NCBI RefSeq assembly: GCF_027214025.1
Contig: NZ_JAPWHB010000005.1
Span: 258,575 to 322,574 of the forward strand
Origin: Parahoeflea alexandrii
Lineage (GTDB): Bacteria > Pseudomonadota > Alphaproteobacteria > Rhizobiales > Rhizobiaceae
Direction: 5' to 3'
DNA: 64,000 nucleotides
Under the pieces are notes generated by a model that had not been told where the DNA came from, did no database searches, and saw only the letters and a program-made list of their open reading frames with translations. Numbering within the stretch: the first letter of the stretch is position 1; each line of letters opens with the position of its first letter. The translations under genes were made by a program, and so were the position numbers. Shown here one piece after another: positions 7,775-17,714 of the stretch.

Positions 7775-8842
7775 ATGGCAAATGCCACCGAAACCGCACC
7801 AATCGATCTGACCGGACGCGAGAAGATCTTTTCCGCCATCACCAGGGCTAGTGGCTGGCTGGATGCGCTGGGCTTTTCCTGGCTTGTGCCCATCCTGCGC
7901 ATGCTGGCCGGCGACAATCCGCGCGTGCAACTGGGCGAACTCAAGCGGGTCCTGCTCATTCCGTTGCTGGGCATCCTCGCCTTCCTCGTCGCCTGGGGCA
8001 TGCTGGCTCCGAAGGTCGAGACGTCGCTGGGCGCGGTTCCGGGACCGGTTGAGGTCTGGGAGCAGGCGGGCAATCTGTGGGCCGACCACGTCCGGGAGCG
8101 CGAAAAGTCCGCGTCCTTCTACGAACGCCAGGACAAGCGCAACGAGAAGCTGGTGGCCGAGGGCAAGGAGCCGCAGTTCCGCACCTACACCGGCAAGCCG
8201 ACCTATCTCGACCAGATCGTCACCTCGTTGTTTACCGTCGGCCTCGGATTTGCCATCGGCACGCTGATCGCCGTTCCGCTCGGCATCGCCTCCGGACTGT
8301 CGAAGTCCTTCAATGGCGCCATCAATCCGCTGATCCAGATATTCAAACCGGTATCGCCTCTGGCCTGGCTGCCGATCGTCACCATGATCATTTCGGCGAC
8401 CTACGCCAATCCCTATGACTGGATGCCGAAATCGCTGCTGATCTCCGCCGTCACCGTGACACTGTGTTCGCTCTGGCCGACATTGATCAATACTGCCCTC
8501 GGCGTCGCCTCGGTCGACAAGGATCTGATGAATGTCGGCCGCGTGCTGCAGCTGCCGACCTCGAGAACCATCACCCAGGTGGTGCTTCCGTCGTCGCTGC
8601 CGCTGATCTTCACCGGCCTCAGGCTGTCGCTGGGCGTGGGCTGGATGGTGCTGATCGCTGCCGAAATGCTGGCGCAGAATCCCGGTCTTGGAAAATTCGT
8701 CTGGGACGAATTCCAGAACGGCTCTTCGCAGTCGCTGGCCAGGATCATGGTCGCAGTGCTGACCATCGGCATCATCGGCTTCATGCTCGACCGGCTGATG
8801 TTCGCGCTGCAGCGCGCCTTCACCTTCTCGGCCAACCGGTAG
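7775..8842 (+). CDS. nrtB: Nitrate ABC transporter permease
   Basis: 355-residue inner-membrane permease of the NrtB/SsuC family. A hydrophilic N-terminal ~50 residues precede the first helix (LLIPLLGILAFLVAWGML). A soluble loop of ~60 residues (about 105-150) precedes the core permease helices. The ATPase contact loop is around VDKDLMNVGRVLQLPTSRTI. The C-terminus ends with a helix pair. It sits between nrtA and the dual ATPase gene, with 9 nt to the latter. Confidence 0.92.
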   Translation: MANATETAPIDLTGREKIFSAITRASGWLDALGFSWLVPILRMLAGDNPRVQLGELKRVLLIPLLGILAFLVAWGMLAPKVETSLGAVPGPVEVWEQAGNLWADHVREREKSASFYERQDKRNEKLVAEGKEPQFRTYTGKPTYLDQIVTSLFTVGLGFAIGTLIAVPLGIASGLSKSFNGAINPLIQIFKPVSPLAWLPIVTMIISATYANPYDWMPKSLLISAVTVTLCSLWPTLINTALGVASVDKDLMNVGRVLQLPTSRTITQVVLPSSLPLIFTGLRLSLGVGWMVLIAAEMLAQNPGLGKFVWDEFQNGSSQSLARIMVAVLTIGIIGFMLDRLMFALQRAFTFSANR

Positions 8843-8851
8843 GAGGATGTG

Positions 8852-10612
8852 ATGCCAATTCTTGAAATATCCGGTCTCACCAAATCCTACGGCGAAGGCG
8901 CTGACCGCACCGAAGTGCTGAGCAACATCAACCTGAAGGTCGACGATGGCGAGTTCATCGCCATCGTCGGGTTCTCGGGATCGGGCAAGACGACGCTGAT
9001 TTCGCTCCTGGCCGGGCTGATCAAGCCGGAAGAGGGTGGGGTGATCTTCAAGGGCACCGAAATCGACGGTCCGGGGCCGGAGCGGGGAGTGGTGTTCCAG
9101 TCCTATTCGCTGATGCCGTGGATGACCGTGGCCGGCAATGTCAGCCTCGCCGTCGACAGCGTCTTCAGGAAAAGGACTCGAGCCGAACGGGCGGCTATCG
9201 TCGACAAGTATATCGGGATGGTCGGGCTCGGCCATGCGCGTGACCGCAAGCCGGCCGAACTGTCAGGCGGCATGCGCCAGCGCGTGGCGGTGGCCCGAGC
9301 GCTCGCCATGCAGCCGGAAGTCCTGCTGCTCGACGAGCCGCTTTCGGCGCTCGATGCGCTGACCCGTGCCAAGCTGCAGGATGAGTTCGCCGATATCTGC
9401 CAGAAAGAGAAGAAGACCATCATCCTCATCACCAATGACGTGGATGAAGCCATTCTGCTGGCCGACCGTATCATCCCGCTCAATCCGGGACCGAAGGCGA
9501 CGCTTGGTCCGGATTTCCGGGTCGACATCGCCCGGCCGCGCGACCGTGCTGAGATGAATTCGGACGAGGACTTCATCCGGCTGCGCGGCGAGATCACCAG
9601 CTATCTGATGGAGGTCGGCGCCGAACGCGGGTCTGAGGCGGAGCGCGATATTGCCTTGCCCAACATCGTGCCGATATCGCTCGGCAGGGAGAGGCTTCCC
9701 AAAGCCTATGCCGAAGCGTCAGCGGCGGTCAAGGACAACAGTTTCCTCGAGTTCAGCCAGCTGAAAAAGGTCTATCCGACGCCCAAGGGGCCGCTCACCG
9801 TTGTCGACGGCTTCGAGCTGAAGATGAAGAAGGGGGAGTTCACCACCCTGATCGGCCATTCGGGCTGCGGCAAGTCCACCGTGCTGTCGATGGCTGCGGG
9901 CCTCAACCCGATCACCGAAGGCGCGATCATCCTCGATGGCCGCCATATCACCCAGGCCGGACCTGACCGGGCGGTGGTGTTCCAGGCGCCTTCGCTGATG
10001 CCGTGGCTGACGGCTTATGAAAACGTCGCGCTCGGCGTCGACCGGGTCTATCCGAACGCTTCCAGGGCCGAGCGCAACGACGTGGTCGAGTACTACCTGC
10101 AGCGCGTCGGTCTGATCGACGCCATGCACCGTCCGGCGCTGGACCTGTCGAACGGCATGAAGCAGCGCGTCGGCATCGCCCGGGCGTTTGCGCTGTCGCC
10201 GAAGCTGCTGCTGCTCGACGAGCCCTTCGGCATGCTCGACAGCCTGACCCGCTGGGAGTTGCAGGATGTCCTGATGGACGTCTGGAAGCGCACCCAGGTC
10301 ACCGCCGTCTGCGTCACCCACGATGTCGACGAGGCGATCCTGCTGGCTGACCGGGTGGTGATGATGTCGAACGGGCCGAACGCCCGGATCGGCAACATCA
10401 TGGACGTTGATCTGCAGCGTCCCCGCTCGCGCAAGGCGCTGCTCAATCACCAGGATTATTACGCCTACCGCGAAGAGCTGCTCGAGTTCCTCGAAGCCTA
10501 TGAGGGCGGTGCAAACCCCTCCGAGGAGCAGTTGAAATCCATTTCCCAGAAACGGTCCGTTCGGGTCGCCCGCCAGAAAAGCGTGGCCGCCAGTCTGACC
10601 GCAGCGGAGTAG
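8852..10612 (+). CDS. nrtC: Nitrate ABC transporter ATPase, two nucleotide-binding domains fused
   Basis: 586-residue cytoplasmic ATPase with two complete ABC domains in one chain. Domain 1: Walker A GFSGSGKT (about residue 40), Q-loop [11 protein letters not shown], signature LSGGMRQRV, Walker B LLLDEP. Domain 2 (from about residue 290): [34 protein letters not shown]. In domain 1 the switch-histidine position reads ITNDVDEA, so Asn replaces the usual His; domain 2 has VTHDVDEA. The ATPase therefore looks asymmetric. This differs from cyanobacterial NrtC, which fuses an ATPase to an NrtA-like domain. AGGAGG sits 5 nt before the ATG at 8852. Confidence 0.92.
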   Translation: MPILEISGLTKSYGEGADRTEVLSNINLKVDDGEFIAIVGFSGSGKTTLISLLAGLIKPEEGGVIFKGTEIDGPGPERGVVFQSYSLMPWMTVAGNVSLAVDSVFRKRTRAERAAIVDKYIGMVGLGHARDRKPAELSGGMRQRVAVARALAMQPEVLLLDEPLSALDALTRAKLQDEFADICQKEKKTIILITNDVDEAILLADRIIPLNPGPKATLGPDFRVDIARPRDRAEMNSDEDFIRLRGEITSYLMEVGAERGSEAERDIALPNIVPISLGRERLPKAYAEASAAVKDNSFLEFSQLKKVYPTPKGPLTVVDGFELKMKKGEFTTLIGHSGCGKSTVLSMAAGLNPITEGAIILDGRHITQAGPDRAVVFQAPSLMPWLTAYENVALGVDRVYPNASRAERNDVVEYYLQRVGLIDAMHRPALDLSNGMKQRVGIARAFALSPKLLLLDEPFGMLDSLTRWELQDVLMDVWKRTQVTAVCVTHDVDEAILLADRVVMMSNGPNARIGNIMDVDLQRPRSRKALLNHQDYYAYREELLEFLEAYEGGANPSEEQLKSISQKRSVRVARQKSVAASLTAAE

Positions 10613-10616
10613 ACCC

Positions 10617-13070
10617 ATGACCGGAAAACAAAAACTCGTTGTCATCGGCAATGGCATGGCGCCCGGACGGATGCTCGAGCATCTGTTCGACAATGCCCCC
10701 GACGCCTTCGACGTGACCATCTTCAACGCCGAACCGCGCGTCAATTATGACCGCATCATGCTGTCGCCGGTGTTGTCGGGCGAAAAGAGCTTCGAGGACA
10801 TCATCATCCACGGTGACGGCTGGTACGTCGACCATGGCGTCATGCTCTACAAGGGCCACAAGGTGGTCGAGATCGATCGCACCGCCAAGACGGTGAGATC
10901 AGAACACGGTGAAGTCGTCGGCTACGACAAGCTGGTGATCGCCACCGGCTCGGCCCCCTTCATCATTCCGGTTCCCGGCCATGATCTGCCTGGCGTTCTC
11001 ACCTACCGCGATCTCGATGACGTCGACGCGATGCTGCTCGCCGCCCAGTCGCGCGGCAAGGCAGTCGTGATCGGCGGCGGGCTGCTGGGTCTTGAAGCCG
11101 CAGCAGGCCTCAAGGAGCGCGGCATGGATGTCACGGTGATCCATCTGATGCCGAGCCTGATGGAACGCCAGCTCGATCCCGCCGCCGGCTACCTGCTGGA
11201 GCAGGAACTTGAGGGACGCGGCATCAAGGTCATCACCAAGGCCAGCACAAAGAAGATCCTGGGCGACAGCCGTGTCGAAGGCATCGAGCTCGAGGGCGGC
11301 ACCGTTATCCCCGCCACCCTGGTGGTGATGGCGGTCGGCATCCGGCCGAACGCCGCACTGGCGAAAGCGGCGGGGCTCTCCGTCAACCGTGGCATCGTCG
11401 TCTCCGACCACATGCAGACCAGCGATCCGGACATCTATTCGGTCGGCGAGTGCGTCGAGATCAATGGCAATGTCTACGGCCTGGTGGCGCCGCTCTACCA
11501 GATGGCCGAGGTTGCCGCTTCGCATCTCGGCCGCACCGGCCAGAAGCGCTTCGTCGAGACCTCGACTGCAACCAAGCTCAAGGTCACCGGCATCAATCTC
11601 TACTCGGTGGGGGACTTTGCCGAAGCCGACGACCGCGAGGAGATCGTGCTGCGCGATGCCACGGCCGGCGTCTACAAGCGGCTTGTTCTCAAGGACAACA
11701 GGATCCTCGGGGTAGTTCTGTATGGCGAAACCGCCGACGGCGCCTGGTTCTTCGATCTCCTCAAGAAGCAGACCGACATATCCGAGATGCGGGAGACGCT
11801 GATCTTCGGCCAGGCCTATCAGGGGGGATCCCCGATGGACCCTATGGCAGCCGTTGCAGCCTTGCCGGATGATGCGGAAATCTGCGGCTGCAACGGCGTT
11901 TGCAAGGGAAAGATCACGGGAGCCATAACCTCCAAGGGGTTGACCGGCCTTGACGACGTGCGCGCCCATACCAAGGCGTCGGCGTCCTGCGGGACATGCA
12001 CCGGTCTGGTCGAGCAACTTCTCAGCCTGACACTTGGCGATGCCTACAATCCGGCGGCGGTGACGCCGATGTGCGGCTGCACCGAACTCGGCCATGACGA
12101 CGTGCGCCGCCTGATCAAGGCAAAGCAGCTGAAAACCATCCCGGCGGTGATGCAGGAGCTGGAATGGAAGACCTCCTGCGGCTGTGCCAAATGCCGTCCG
12201 GCACTCAATTACTATCTGGTCTGCGACTGGCCGGCCGAATATGCCGACGACTACCAGTCGCGCTTCATCAACGAGCGCGTGCACGCCAACATCCAGAAGG
12301 ACGGCACTTACTCAGTGGTGCCGCGGATGTGGGGCGGCATGACTTCGGCGGCGGAGCTTCGCGCGATTGCCGATGTCGTCGACAAGTTCAACATCCCGGC
12401 GGTCAAATGCACCGGCGGCCAGCGCATCGACATGCTCGGCGTCCGGAAGGAGGACCTGCCGGCGGTCTGGGCCGACCTCGGCAAGGCCGGCTTCGTCTCG
12501 GGCCAGGCCTACGCCAAGGGGCTTCGCACCGTTAAAACCTGCGTCGGCAGCGACTGGTGCCGGTTCGGCACCCAGGATTCCACCGGCCTCGGCATCAGGC
12601 TCGAAAAATTCATGTGGGGCTCATGGACGCCCGCCAAGCTGAAACTGGCTGTCTCCGGCTGCCCGCGCAATTGCGCCGAAGCCACCTGCAAGGACATCGG
12701 CGTCATCTGTGTCGACAGCGGCTACGAGATCCATTTCGCCGGAGCCGCCGGCCTCGACATCAAGGGCACCGAGATCCTCGGGCATGTGAAGACCGAGGAA
12801 GAGGTGATGGAGCATGTCGTGGCGCTGGCGCAGATGTACCGCGAGCAGGGCCGCTATCTCGAACGCATCTACAAATGGGCCAAGCGCATCGGCCTCGACG
12901 AGATCCGCCGTCAGATCATGGATGAGCCCGACAAGCGCAAGGCCTATTACGAGCGCTTCGTCTTCAGCCAGAAATTTGCCCAGGTCGATCCCTGGTCTGA
13001 GCGCGTCTCCGGCAAGGACAAGCACGAGTTCAACCCGATGGCGACACTGAGCCTGGAGGCGGCGGAATGA
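10617..13070 (+). CDS. nirB: NADH-dependent assimilatory nitrite reductase, large subunit
   Basis: 817-residue cytoplasmic enzyme reducing nitrite to ammonium with NAD(P)H. Domains in order: FAD/NAD-binding reductase (VVIGNGMAPGRM near residue 8; IGGGLLGLEAAAGL near 155), two BFD-like [2Fe-2S] segments (CGCNGVCKG and CGTC around 420-465; CGC and CGCAKC around 485-525), then the sulfite/nitrite reductase half with siroheme/[4Fe-4S] cysteines CVGSDWC and GCPRNCAEATC. It follows nrtC by 4 nt and overlaps nirD by ATGA, so the reductase is co-translated with its small subunit. Confidence 0.96.
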   Translation: MTGKQKLVVIGNGMAPGRMLEHLFDNAPDAFDVTIFNAEPRVNYDRIMLSPVLSGEKSFEDIIIHGDGWYVDHGVMLYKGHKVVEIDRTAKTVRSEHGEVVGYDKLVIATGSAPFIIPVPGHDLPGVLTYRDLDDVDAMLLAAQSRGKAVVIGGGLLGLEAAAGLKERGMDVTVIHLMPSLMERQLDPAAGYLLEQELEGRGIKVITKASTKKILGDSRVEGIELEGGTVIPATLVVMAVGIRPNAALAKAAGLSVNRGIVVSDHMQTSDPDIYSVGECVEINGNVYGLVAPLYQMAEVAASHLGRTGQKRFVETSTATKLKVTGINLYSVGDFAEADDREEIVLRDATAGVYKRLVLKDNRILGVVLYGETADGAWFFDLLKKQTDISEMRETLIFGQAYQGGSPMDPMAAVAALPDDAEICGCNGVCKGKITGAITSKGLTGLDDVRAHTKASASCGTCTGLVEQLLSLTLGDAYNPAAVTPMCGCTELGHDDVRRLIKAKQLKTIPAVMQELEWKTSCGCAKCRPALNYYLVCDWPAEYADDYQSRFINERVHANIQKDGTYSVVPRMWGGMTSAAELRAIADVVDKFNIPAVKCTGGQRIDMLGVRKEDLPAVWADLGKAGFVSGQAYAKGLRTVKTCVGSDWCRFGTQDSTGLGIRLEKFMWGSWTPAKLKLAVSGCPRNCAEATCKDIGVICVDSGYEIHFAGAAGLDIKGTEILGHVKTEEEVMEHVVALAQMYREQGRYLERIYKWAKRIGLDEIRRQIMDEPDKRKAYYERFVFSQKFAQVDPWSERVSGKDKHEFNPMATLSLEAAE

Positions 13071-13399
13071 ACGCGATGACACAGACATGGGTCAGGGTGG
13101 GAAGCCTCAACGATATTCCCCGGCGCGGGGCGCGCTGCATCAAGAACGGCGAGACGAGCATCGCCATTTTCCGCACGGCCGATGACCGGGTGTTCGCGCT
13201 GGAAGACAAGTGCCCGCACAAGAACGGGCCCTTGAGCCAGGGCATCGTGCATGACGGCTGCGTCACCTGCCCCCTGCACAACTGGGTGATCAGTCTCGAA
13301 ACCGGGCTTGCCCAGGGTGCTGACGAGGGGCAGACCCTGTCGTTCCCGGTTCGGCTCGAGGGCGATGAAATCGTCCTCGGCCTCGGCGTTTCGAAATGA
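13067..13399 (+). CDS. nirD: Nitrite reductase small subunit, Rieske-type
   Basis: 110-residue partner of NirB. It carries an intact Rieske motif: C49-P-H51 and C68-P-L-H71, with 16 residues between the two pairs, so it probably binds a [2Fe-2S] cluster. Enterobacterial NirD has the same fold but lacks these ligands. The gene overlaps nirB and nasA by 4 nt at each end (ATGA), showing tight coupling. A second ATG 9 nt downstream is possible. Confidence 0.93.
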   Translation: MNAMTQTWVRVGSLNDIPRRGARCIKNGETSIAIFRTADDRVFALEDKCPHKNGPLSQGIVHDGCVTCPLHNWVISLETGLAQGADEGQTLSFPVRLEGDEIVLGLGVSK

Positions 13400-16071
13400 C
13401 TGGAAAAATGGGCACAACGGTCAGGACGACGTGTCCCTATTGCGGGGTGGGGTGTGGCGTTCTGGCGACCCTGGAGGAGGGCGGCGCCGTCACGATCAAG
13501 GGCGATCCCACCCACCCCGCAAACCTTGGCCGCCTGTGTTCAAAAGGCTCGGCGCTCGGAGAAACAGTCGATCTGGATGGCAGGCTGCTTTATCCGGAGA
13601 TCGCCGGCGAGCGTGCCTCGTGGAACACGGCCCTTGATCTTGTGGCCTCGCGATTTTCTCAGGCAATCGCCGAACACGGACCGGACAGTGTCGCTTTCTA
13701 TGTTTCCGGCCAGATCCTGACCGAGGATTACTACGTCGCCAACAAGCTGATGAAGGGCTTCATCGGCTCGGCAAACATCGACACCAATTCGCGGCTGTGC
13801 ATGGCGTCCTCGGTCGCCGGTCACCGCCGCGCCTTTGGCTCGGACACTGTGCCGGGAACCTACGAGGATCTGGAACTCGCCGACCTCGTCGTGCTGACGG
13901 GATCGAACCTGGCCTGGTGCCATCCGGTGCTCTATCAGCGCATCGCCGCCGCCAAGGCCGCACGCCCGGAAATGAAGATCGTCCTCATCGATCCGCGCCG
14001 CACCATGACGGCCGATATCGCCGACCTGCATCTGCCGATCGCACCCGATGGCGACGTAGCCCTGTTTCTGGGGCTTCTCGCCCATCTCGAAGAAAACGGC
14101 CATTTCGACACCGGCTACGTCGCGGCCCACACCACCGGCGTCGAAGCGACGCTCGCGGCTGCCCGTGCGGTGGGACTTTCAGACCTGATGGCGCAGACCG
14201 GGCTGGCAGCGGCCGAACTGGAAGCCTTCTACGCCCTCTGGGCCGGATCCCAGAAGGTCGTCACAGTCTACAGCCAGGGCGTCAACCAGTCCGCCTCCGG
14301 TACCGACAAGGTCAACGCCATCATCAATTGCCATCTGGCGACCGGCCGCATCGGCAGGCCGGGGATGGGACCGTTCTCGGTGACCGGTCAACCCAATGCA
14401 ATGGGCGGCCGCGAGGTCGGCGGCCTCGCCAACATGCTGGCAGCCCATATGGAGATCGAGAACCCGGTCCATCGCGACCGCGTGCAGCGTTTCTGGAAGT
14501 CTCCGGTGATCGCCGACAGGCCGGGGCTGAAGGCGGTTGACCTGTTCAAGGCGGTGGGAGACGGGCGGATCAAGGCGCTCTGGATCATGGCCACCAACCC
14601 GGTCGATTCGATGCCCGATGCCGGCGCGGTCGAGTCAGCTCTCAAGACCTGCCCCTTCGTGGTCGTCTCCGACATCATGGCTGACACCGATACCATCCGG
14701 CATGCCCATGTCAAACTGCCGTCGCTCGGCTGGGGCGAGAAGGATGGCACGGTGACCAATTCCGAACGCCGCATCTCGCGCCAGCGCACCTTCCTGGCCG
14801 CGCCGGGCGAGGCCAGGGCCGACTGGTGGCAGATGGCCGAGGTCGGCAGGCGCATGGGTTATCCCGAAGCCTTCGGTTTTGCCAATCCCGCATCGATCAT
14901 GCGCGAGTATGCGGCGCAAACCGCTTTCGAGAACAACGGCGGCCGCGATCTCGATATCGGCGCCTGCGCCGATATCGATGACCGGGCATATGATGAACTG
15001 ACGCCGTTCCAGTGGCCGAAACCTGCACGGGATATCTCGATCTCGCCCGATACGAGGTTCTTCGCCAATGGCGGTTTTTTCACTCCGGACCGCCTGGCAC
15101 GCTTTATCGCGGTTGCACCGCCCGAAGCTGCTTCCGCCAAGACCGATCATCGCTTCACGCTGAACACCGGACGCGTTCGCGATCACTGGCACACGATGAC
15201 GCGCACCGGCAAAAGCCCGCGGCTGGCGGCGCATATCGCAGAGCCCTTCGCCGAGATCCATCCGCGCGATGCGAAATCATTGAACATCGGGACTGCGGAC
15301 CTGGTGCGGGTGGCGAGCGTGCGTGGTGAGATCATTGTCCGGGCGCTGATCACCGACAGGCAGCGGCCGGGCAACATCTTCGTGCCGATGCATTGGACCG
15401 ACCAATGGGCATCCGGCGCGAGGGTCGACCGGCTGGTGGCGCCGGTGGTCGATCCGGTCTCGGGACAGCCGGCGCTGAAGAACACCGCCGTAGGCCTCAG
15501 CCGGTTCGAGGCCAGTCACTATGGATTTGCGGTCACTCGCCACAAGCCGGCCATGCACCGGGCCGATTACTGGGCGATGGCCAGGACCGGGGCCGGCTGG
15601 CGTGCCGAATTCGCGTTGGCGTGCGCGCAGGCCGATATCCGGGAACTTGTCTGCGCCGTGCTGGATCTCGATCCGGCCACGCCGCTTCTGTCCTTTACCG
15701 ATCCGCGCAGCGGCCTGGCTCGGCATGCCGCCTTTGACGGCGCCGGTCTGGTCGGCGCGGTCTTCGTTTCGGACCGTCCGGTGGCGGTCTCGCGCAGCTG
15801 GGCCGCCGATCAGCTGGCGGAAGACTTCGCAAACGTATCGTCGCGCTGGCGGGTGATCGCGGGTAGGCCGGCCAATGACATGCCGGACAAGGGCGCGATC
15901 GTCTGCGCCTGCATGAATGTCGGCATCAACGACATTGTCGGCGCCATCAGCAGAGGATGCGCCAGCGTCGACGCGATCACCAATGCCACCACCGCCGGCA
16001 CCAATTGCGGCTCCTGCAAATCGGAAATCAAGGGTCTCCTCGATGAACATCAGATCATTGCAGCCGAATGA
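13396..16071 (+). CDS. nasA: Assimilatory nitrate reductase catalytic subunit with C-terminal [2Fe-2S] domain
   Basis: 891-residue cytoplasmic Mo-bisMGD enzyme reducing nitrate to nitrite. The N-terminal [4Fe-4S] motif is CPYCGVGC with the fourth Cys in RLCSKG. SRLCMASSVAGHRRAFG contains the expected Mo-region cysteine. The molydopterin-dinucleotide domain occupies about 600-720 (TGRVRDHWHTMTRTGKSPRL). The last ~60 residues form a BFD-like [2Fe-2S] module (IVCACMNVG and TNCGSCKSE), an electron-entry domain found in bacterial NasA. No separate electron-transfer subunit is nearby. It overlaps nirD and cysG. Confidence 0.95.
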   Translation: MTGKMGTTVRTTCPYCGVGCGVLATLEEGGAVTIKGDPTHPANLGRLCSKGSALGETVDLDGRLLYPEIAGERASWNTALDLVASRFSQAIAEHGPDSVAFYVSGQILTEDYYVANKLMKGFIGSANIDTNSRLCMASSVAGHRRAFGSDTVPGTYEDLELADLVVLTGSNLAWCHPVLYQRIAAAKAARPEMKIVLIDPRRTMTADIADLHLPIAPDGDVALFLGLLAHLEENGHFDTGYVAAHTTGVEATLAAARAVGLSDLMAQTGLAAAELEAFYALWAGSQKVVTVYSQGVNQSASGTDKVNAIINCHLATGRIGRPGMGPFSVTGQPNAMGGREVGGLANMLAAHMEIENPVHRDRVQRFWKSPVIADRPGLKAVDLFKAVGDGRIKALWIMATNPVDSMPDAGAVESALKTCPFVVVSDIMADTDTIRHAHVKLPSLGWGEKDGTVTNSERRISRQRTFLAAPGEARADWWQMAEVGRRMGYPEAFGFANPASIMREYAAQTAFENNGGRDLDIGACADIDDRAYDELTPFQWPKPARDISISPDTRFFANGGFFTPDRLARFIAVAPPEAASAKTDHRFTLNTGRVRDHWHTMTRTGKSPRLAAHIAEPFAEIHPRDAKSLNIGTADLVRVASVRGEIIVRALITDRQRPGNIFVPMHWTDQWASGARVDRLVAPVVDPVSGQPALKNTAVGLSRFEASHYGFAVTRHKPAMHRADYWAMARTGAGWRAEFALACAQADIRELVCAVLDLDPATPLLSFTDPRSGLARHAAFDGAGLVGAVFVSDRPVAVSRSWAADQLAEDFANVSSRWRVIAGRPANDMPDKGAIVCACMNVGINDIVGAISRGCASVDAITNATTAGTNCGSCKSEIKGLLDEHQIIAAE

Positions 16072-17605
16072 AGCGCCGCGCGGACGCGGCGAGCGCGAGC
16101 GCATGGGACCGCTCGCGACCCTGCCGGTTTTCTACAGGCTCAAGGGCAAGAAGGTGCTGGTGGCGGGCGGTTCCGATGCGGCGGCGTGGAAGGCCGAGTT
16201 ACTCGCCGCCGCCGGTGCAGAGGTGCACGTCTTTGCCGAGGAACTCGAAGCGGTCTTTGCCGGGCTGATCGCGGGCAGCACCTGCGCCTATGTCTGGCAC
16301 CCGCGGCTCTGGACCTCCGACAGTTTCGAGGGCATGCAGATCGCCATCTGCGATGCCGCGACCGATGGCGAGGCACAGGCCTTCCACTGCTCAGCGCATG
16401 GAGCCGGGGTCCCCGTCAATGTCATCGACAAGCCGGCCTTCTGCGAGTTCCAGTTCGGCTCGATCGTCAACCGTTCGCCGGCGGTGATCGCGATTTCGAC
16501 CGATGGCGCCGCTCCGATCCTCGGACAGGCCATCCGCCGCCGCATCGAAACCCTGATCCCGCCCTCGGTCGCGGCCTGGGCGAAGCTCGCGCAGACGATC
16601 CGCGCCGCGGTCAATGACCGCCTCAATCCGGGCGGCGAGCGCCGCGCCTTCTGGGAAGGCTTTGTCGACCGCGCCTTTGCTGCCGCCCCCACCGCAGCCA
16701 CCGCGCGCGAATTGCTGGCCGGCACCGCGGCGCTTAAGCGGGCAGGCGCGCGCGGTACAGGCCGGGTCACCCTGGTCGGAGCCGGTCCGGGAGACGCCGA
16801 ACTGCTGACGCTCAAGGCCGTCCGCGCGTTGCAGGCCGCCGACGTCATCCTGTTTGACGATCTCGTTTCCGGCGACGCGCTCGAACTGGCGCGCCGCGAA
16901 GCCAAACGCATGTTGGTAGGCAAGCGTGGCGGCCGGGAAAGCTGCAGGCAGGACGACATCAACGCGACCTTGGTCAAGCTCGCCAAAGCCGGCAAGCATG
17001 TGGTGCGGCTGAAGGGCGGGGATCCGATGATTTTCGGCCGGGCAGGGGAGGAAATCGCCCGGCTCGAGGCGGAAGGCATCCCGGTCGCGGTGGTCCCGGG
17101 CATCACTTCGGCGCTCGCCATGGCGTCGCAGCTCGGGGTATCGCTGACGCATCGCGACCATGCGCAATCGGTCCGTTTCGTTACCGGCCACAGCCGCAAC
17201 GGGGAATTGCCATCGGATCTGGATTGGACCGGGATCGCCGATGCCGGAACCACCACCGTCTTCTACATGGGCGGACGCACGGCGGGCGATATCTCGGGCC
17301 GCCTGATCGCCGGCGGGATGCGTCCTTCCACGGCCGTGGTTGTCGCCAGGTCCGTCGCCCGCGACGGCTTCCGGCACTGGGCCGGCGAACTCAAGGACCT
17401 CGACGCGGGAATGTCCATCATCGGATACGACGAACCGGTCCTGATCGGAATCGGTGCCGTTTTCTCACGCGTCGCAAAGCCTGTCTCCCGCACACAGCCG
17501 GACATTCCGGTCTCGGTCAGAGTAGCTGAACTTGCATCGCCTCTGTTGCAACCGCGCGAAGATGCTAGATTGGCTGACCGCGGACGCGTCGCCGGACGGC
17601 CTTAG
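16043..17605 (+). CDS. cysG: Siroheme synthase (fused CysG)
   Basis: 520-residue bifunctional enzyme making the siroheme needed by NirB. The N-terminal half is precorrin-2 dehydrogenase/ferrochelatase (KKVLVAGGSDAAAWKAELL, then PVNVIDKPAFCEFQFGS). The C-terminal half is uroporphyrinogen-III methyltransferase (VTLVGAGPGDAELLTLKAVR, RLKGGDPMIFGRAGEE, VVPGITSALA). The ATG at 16043 overlaps the end of nasA by 29 nt and has AAGGG 8-9 nt upstream; an in-frame ATG at 16103 is the alternative. It is the last gene of the nitrate-assimilation operon. Confidence 0.94.
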   Translation: MNIRSLQPNEAPRGRGERERMGPLATLPVFYRLKGKKVLVAGGSDAAAWKAELLAAAGAEVHVFAEELEAVFAGLIAGSTCAYVWHPRLWTSDSFEGMQIAICDAATDGEAQAFHCSAHGAGVPVNVIDKPAFCEFQFGSIVNRSPAVIAISTDGAAPILGQAIRRRIETLIPPSVAAWAKLAQTIRAAVNDRLNPGGERRAFWEGFVDRAFAAAPTAATARELLAGTAALKRAGARGTGRVTLVGAGPGDAELLTLKAVRALQAADVILFDDLVSGDALELARREAKRMLVGKRGGRESCRQDDINATLVKLAKAGKHVVRLKGGDPMIFGRAGEEIARLEAEGIPVAVVPGITSALAMASQLGVSLTHRDHAQSVRFVTGHSRNGELPSDLDWTGIADAGTTTVFYMGGRTAGDISGRLIAGGMRPSTAVVVARSVARDGFRHWAGELKDLDAGMSIIGYDEPVLIGIGAVFSRVAKPVSRTQPDIPVSVRVAELASPLLQPREDARLADRGRVAGRP

Positions 17606-17714
17606 CGATCATCTTTCCTTAGTCCGGCGCGCCGGCGCGAACGCGAGGCAGTCCGTGGAGGGGCGTCTTCGTGATGGCGTCTCTCCGGGTGCGCGCGAGG
17701 AGAAGGATGCGACT

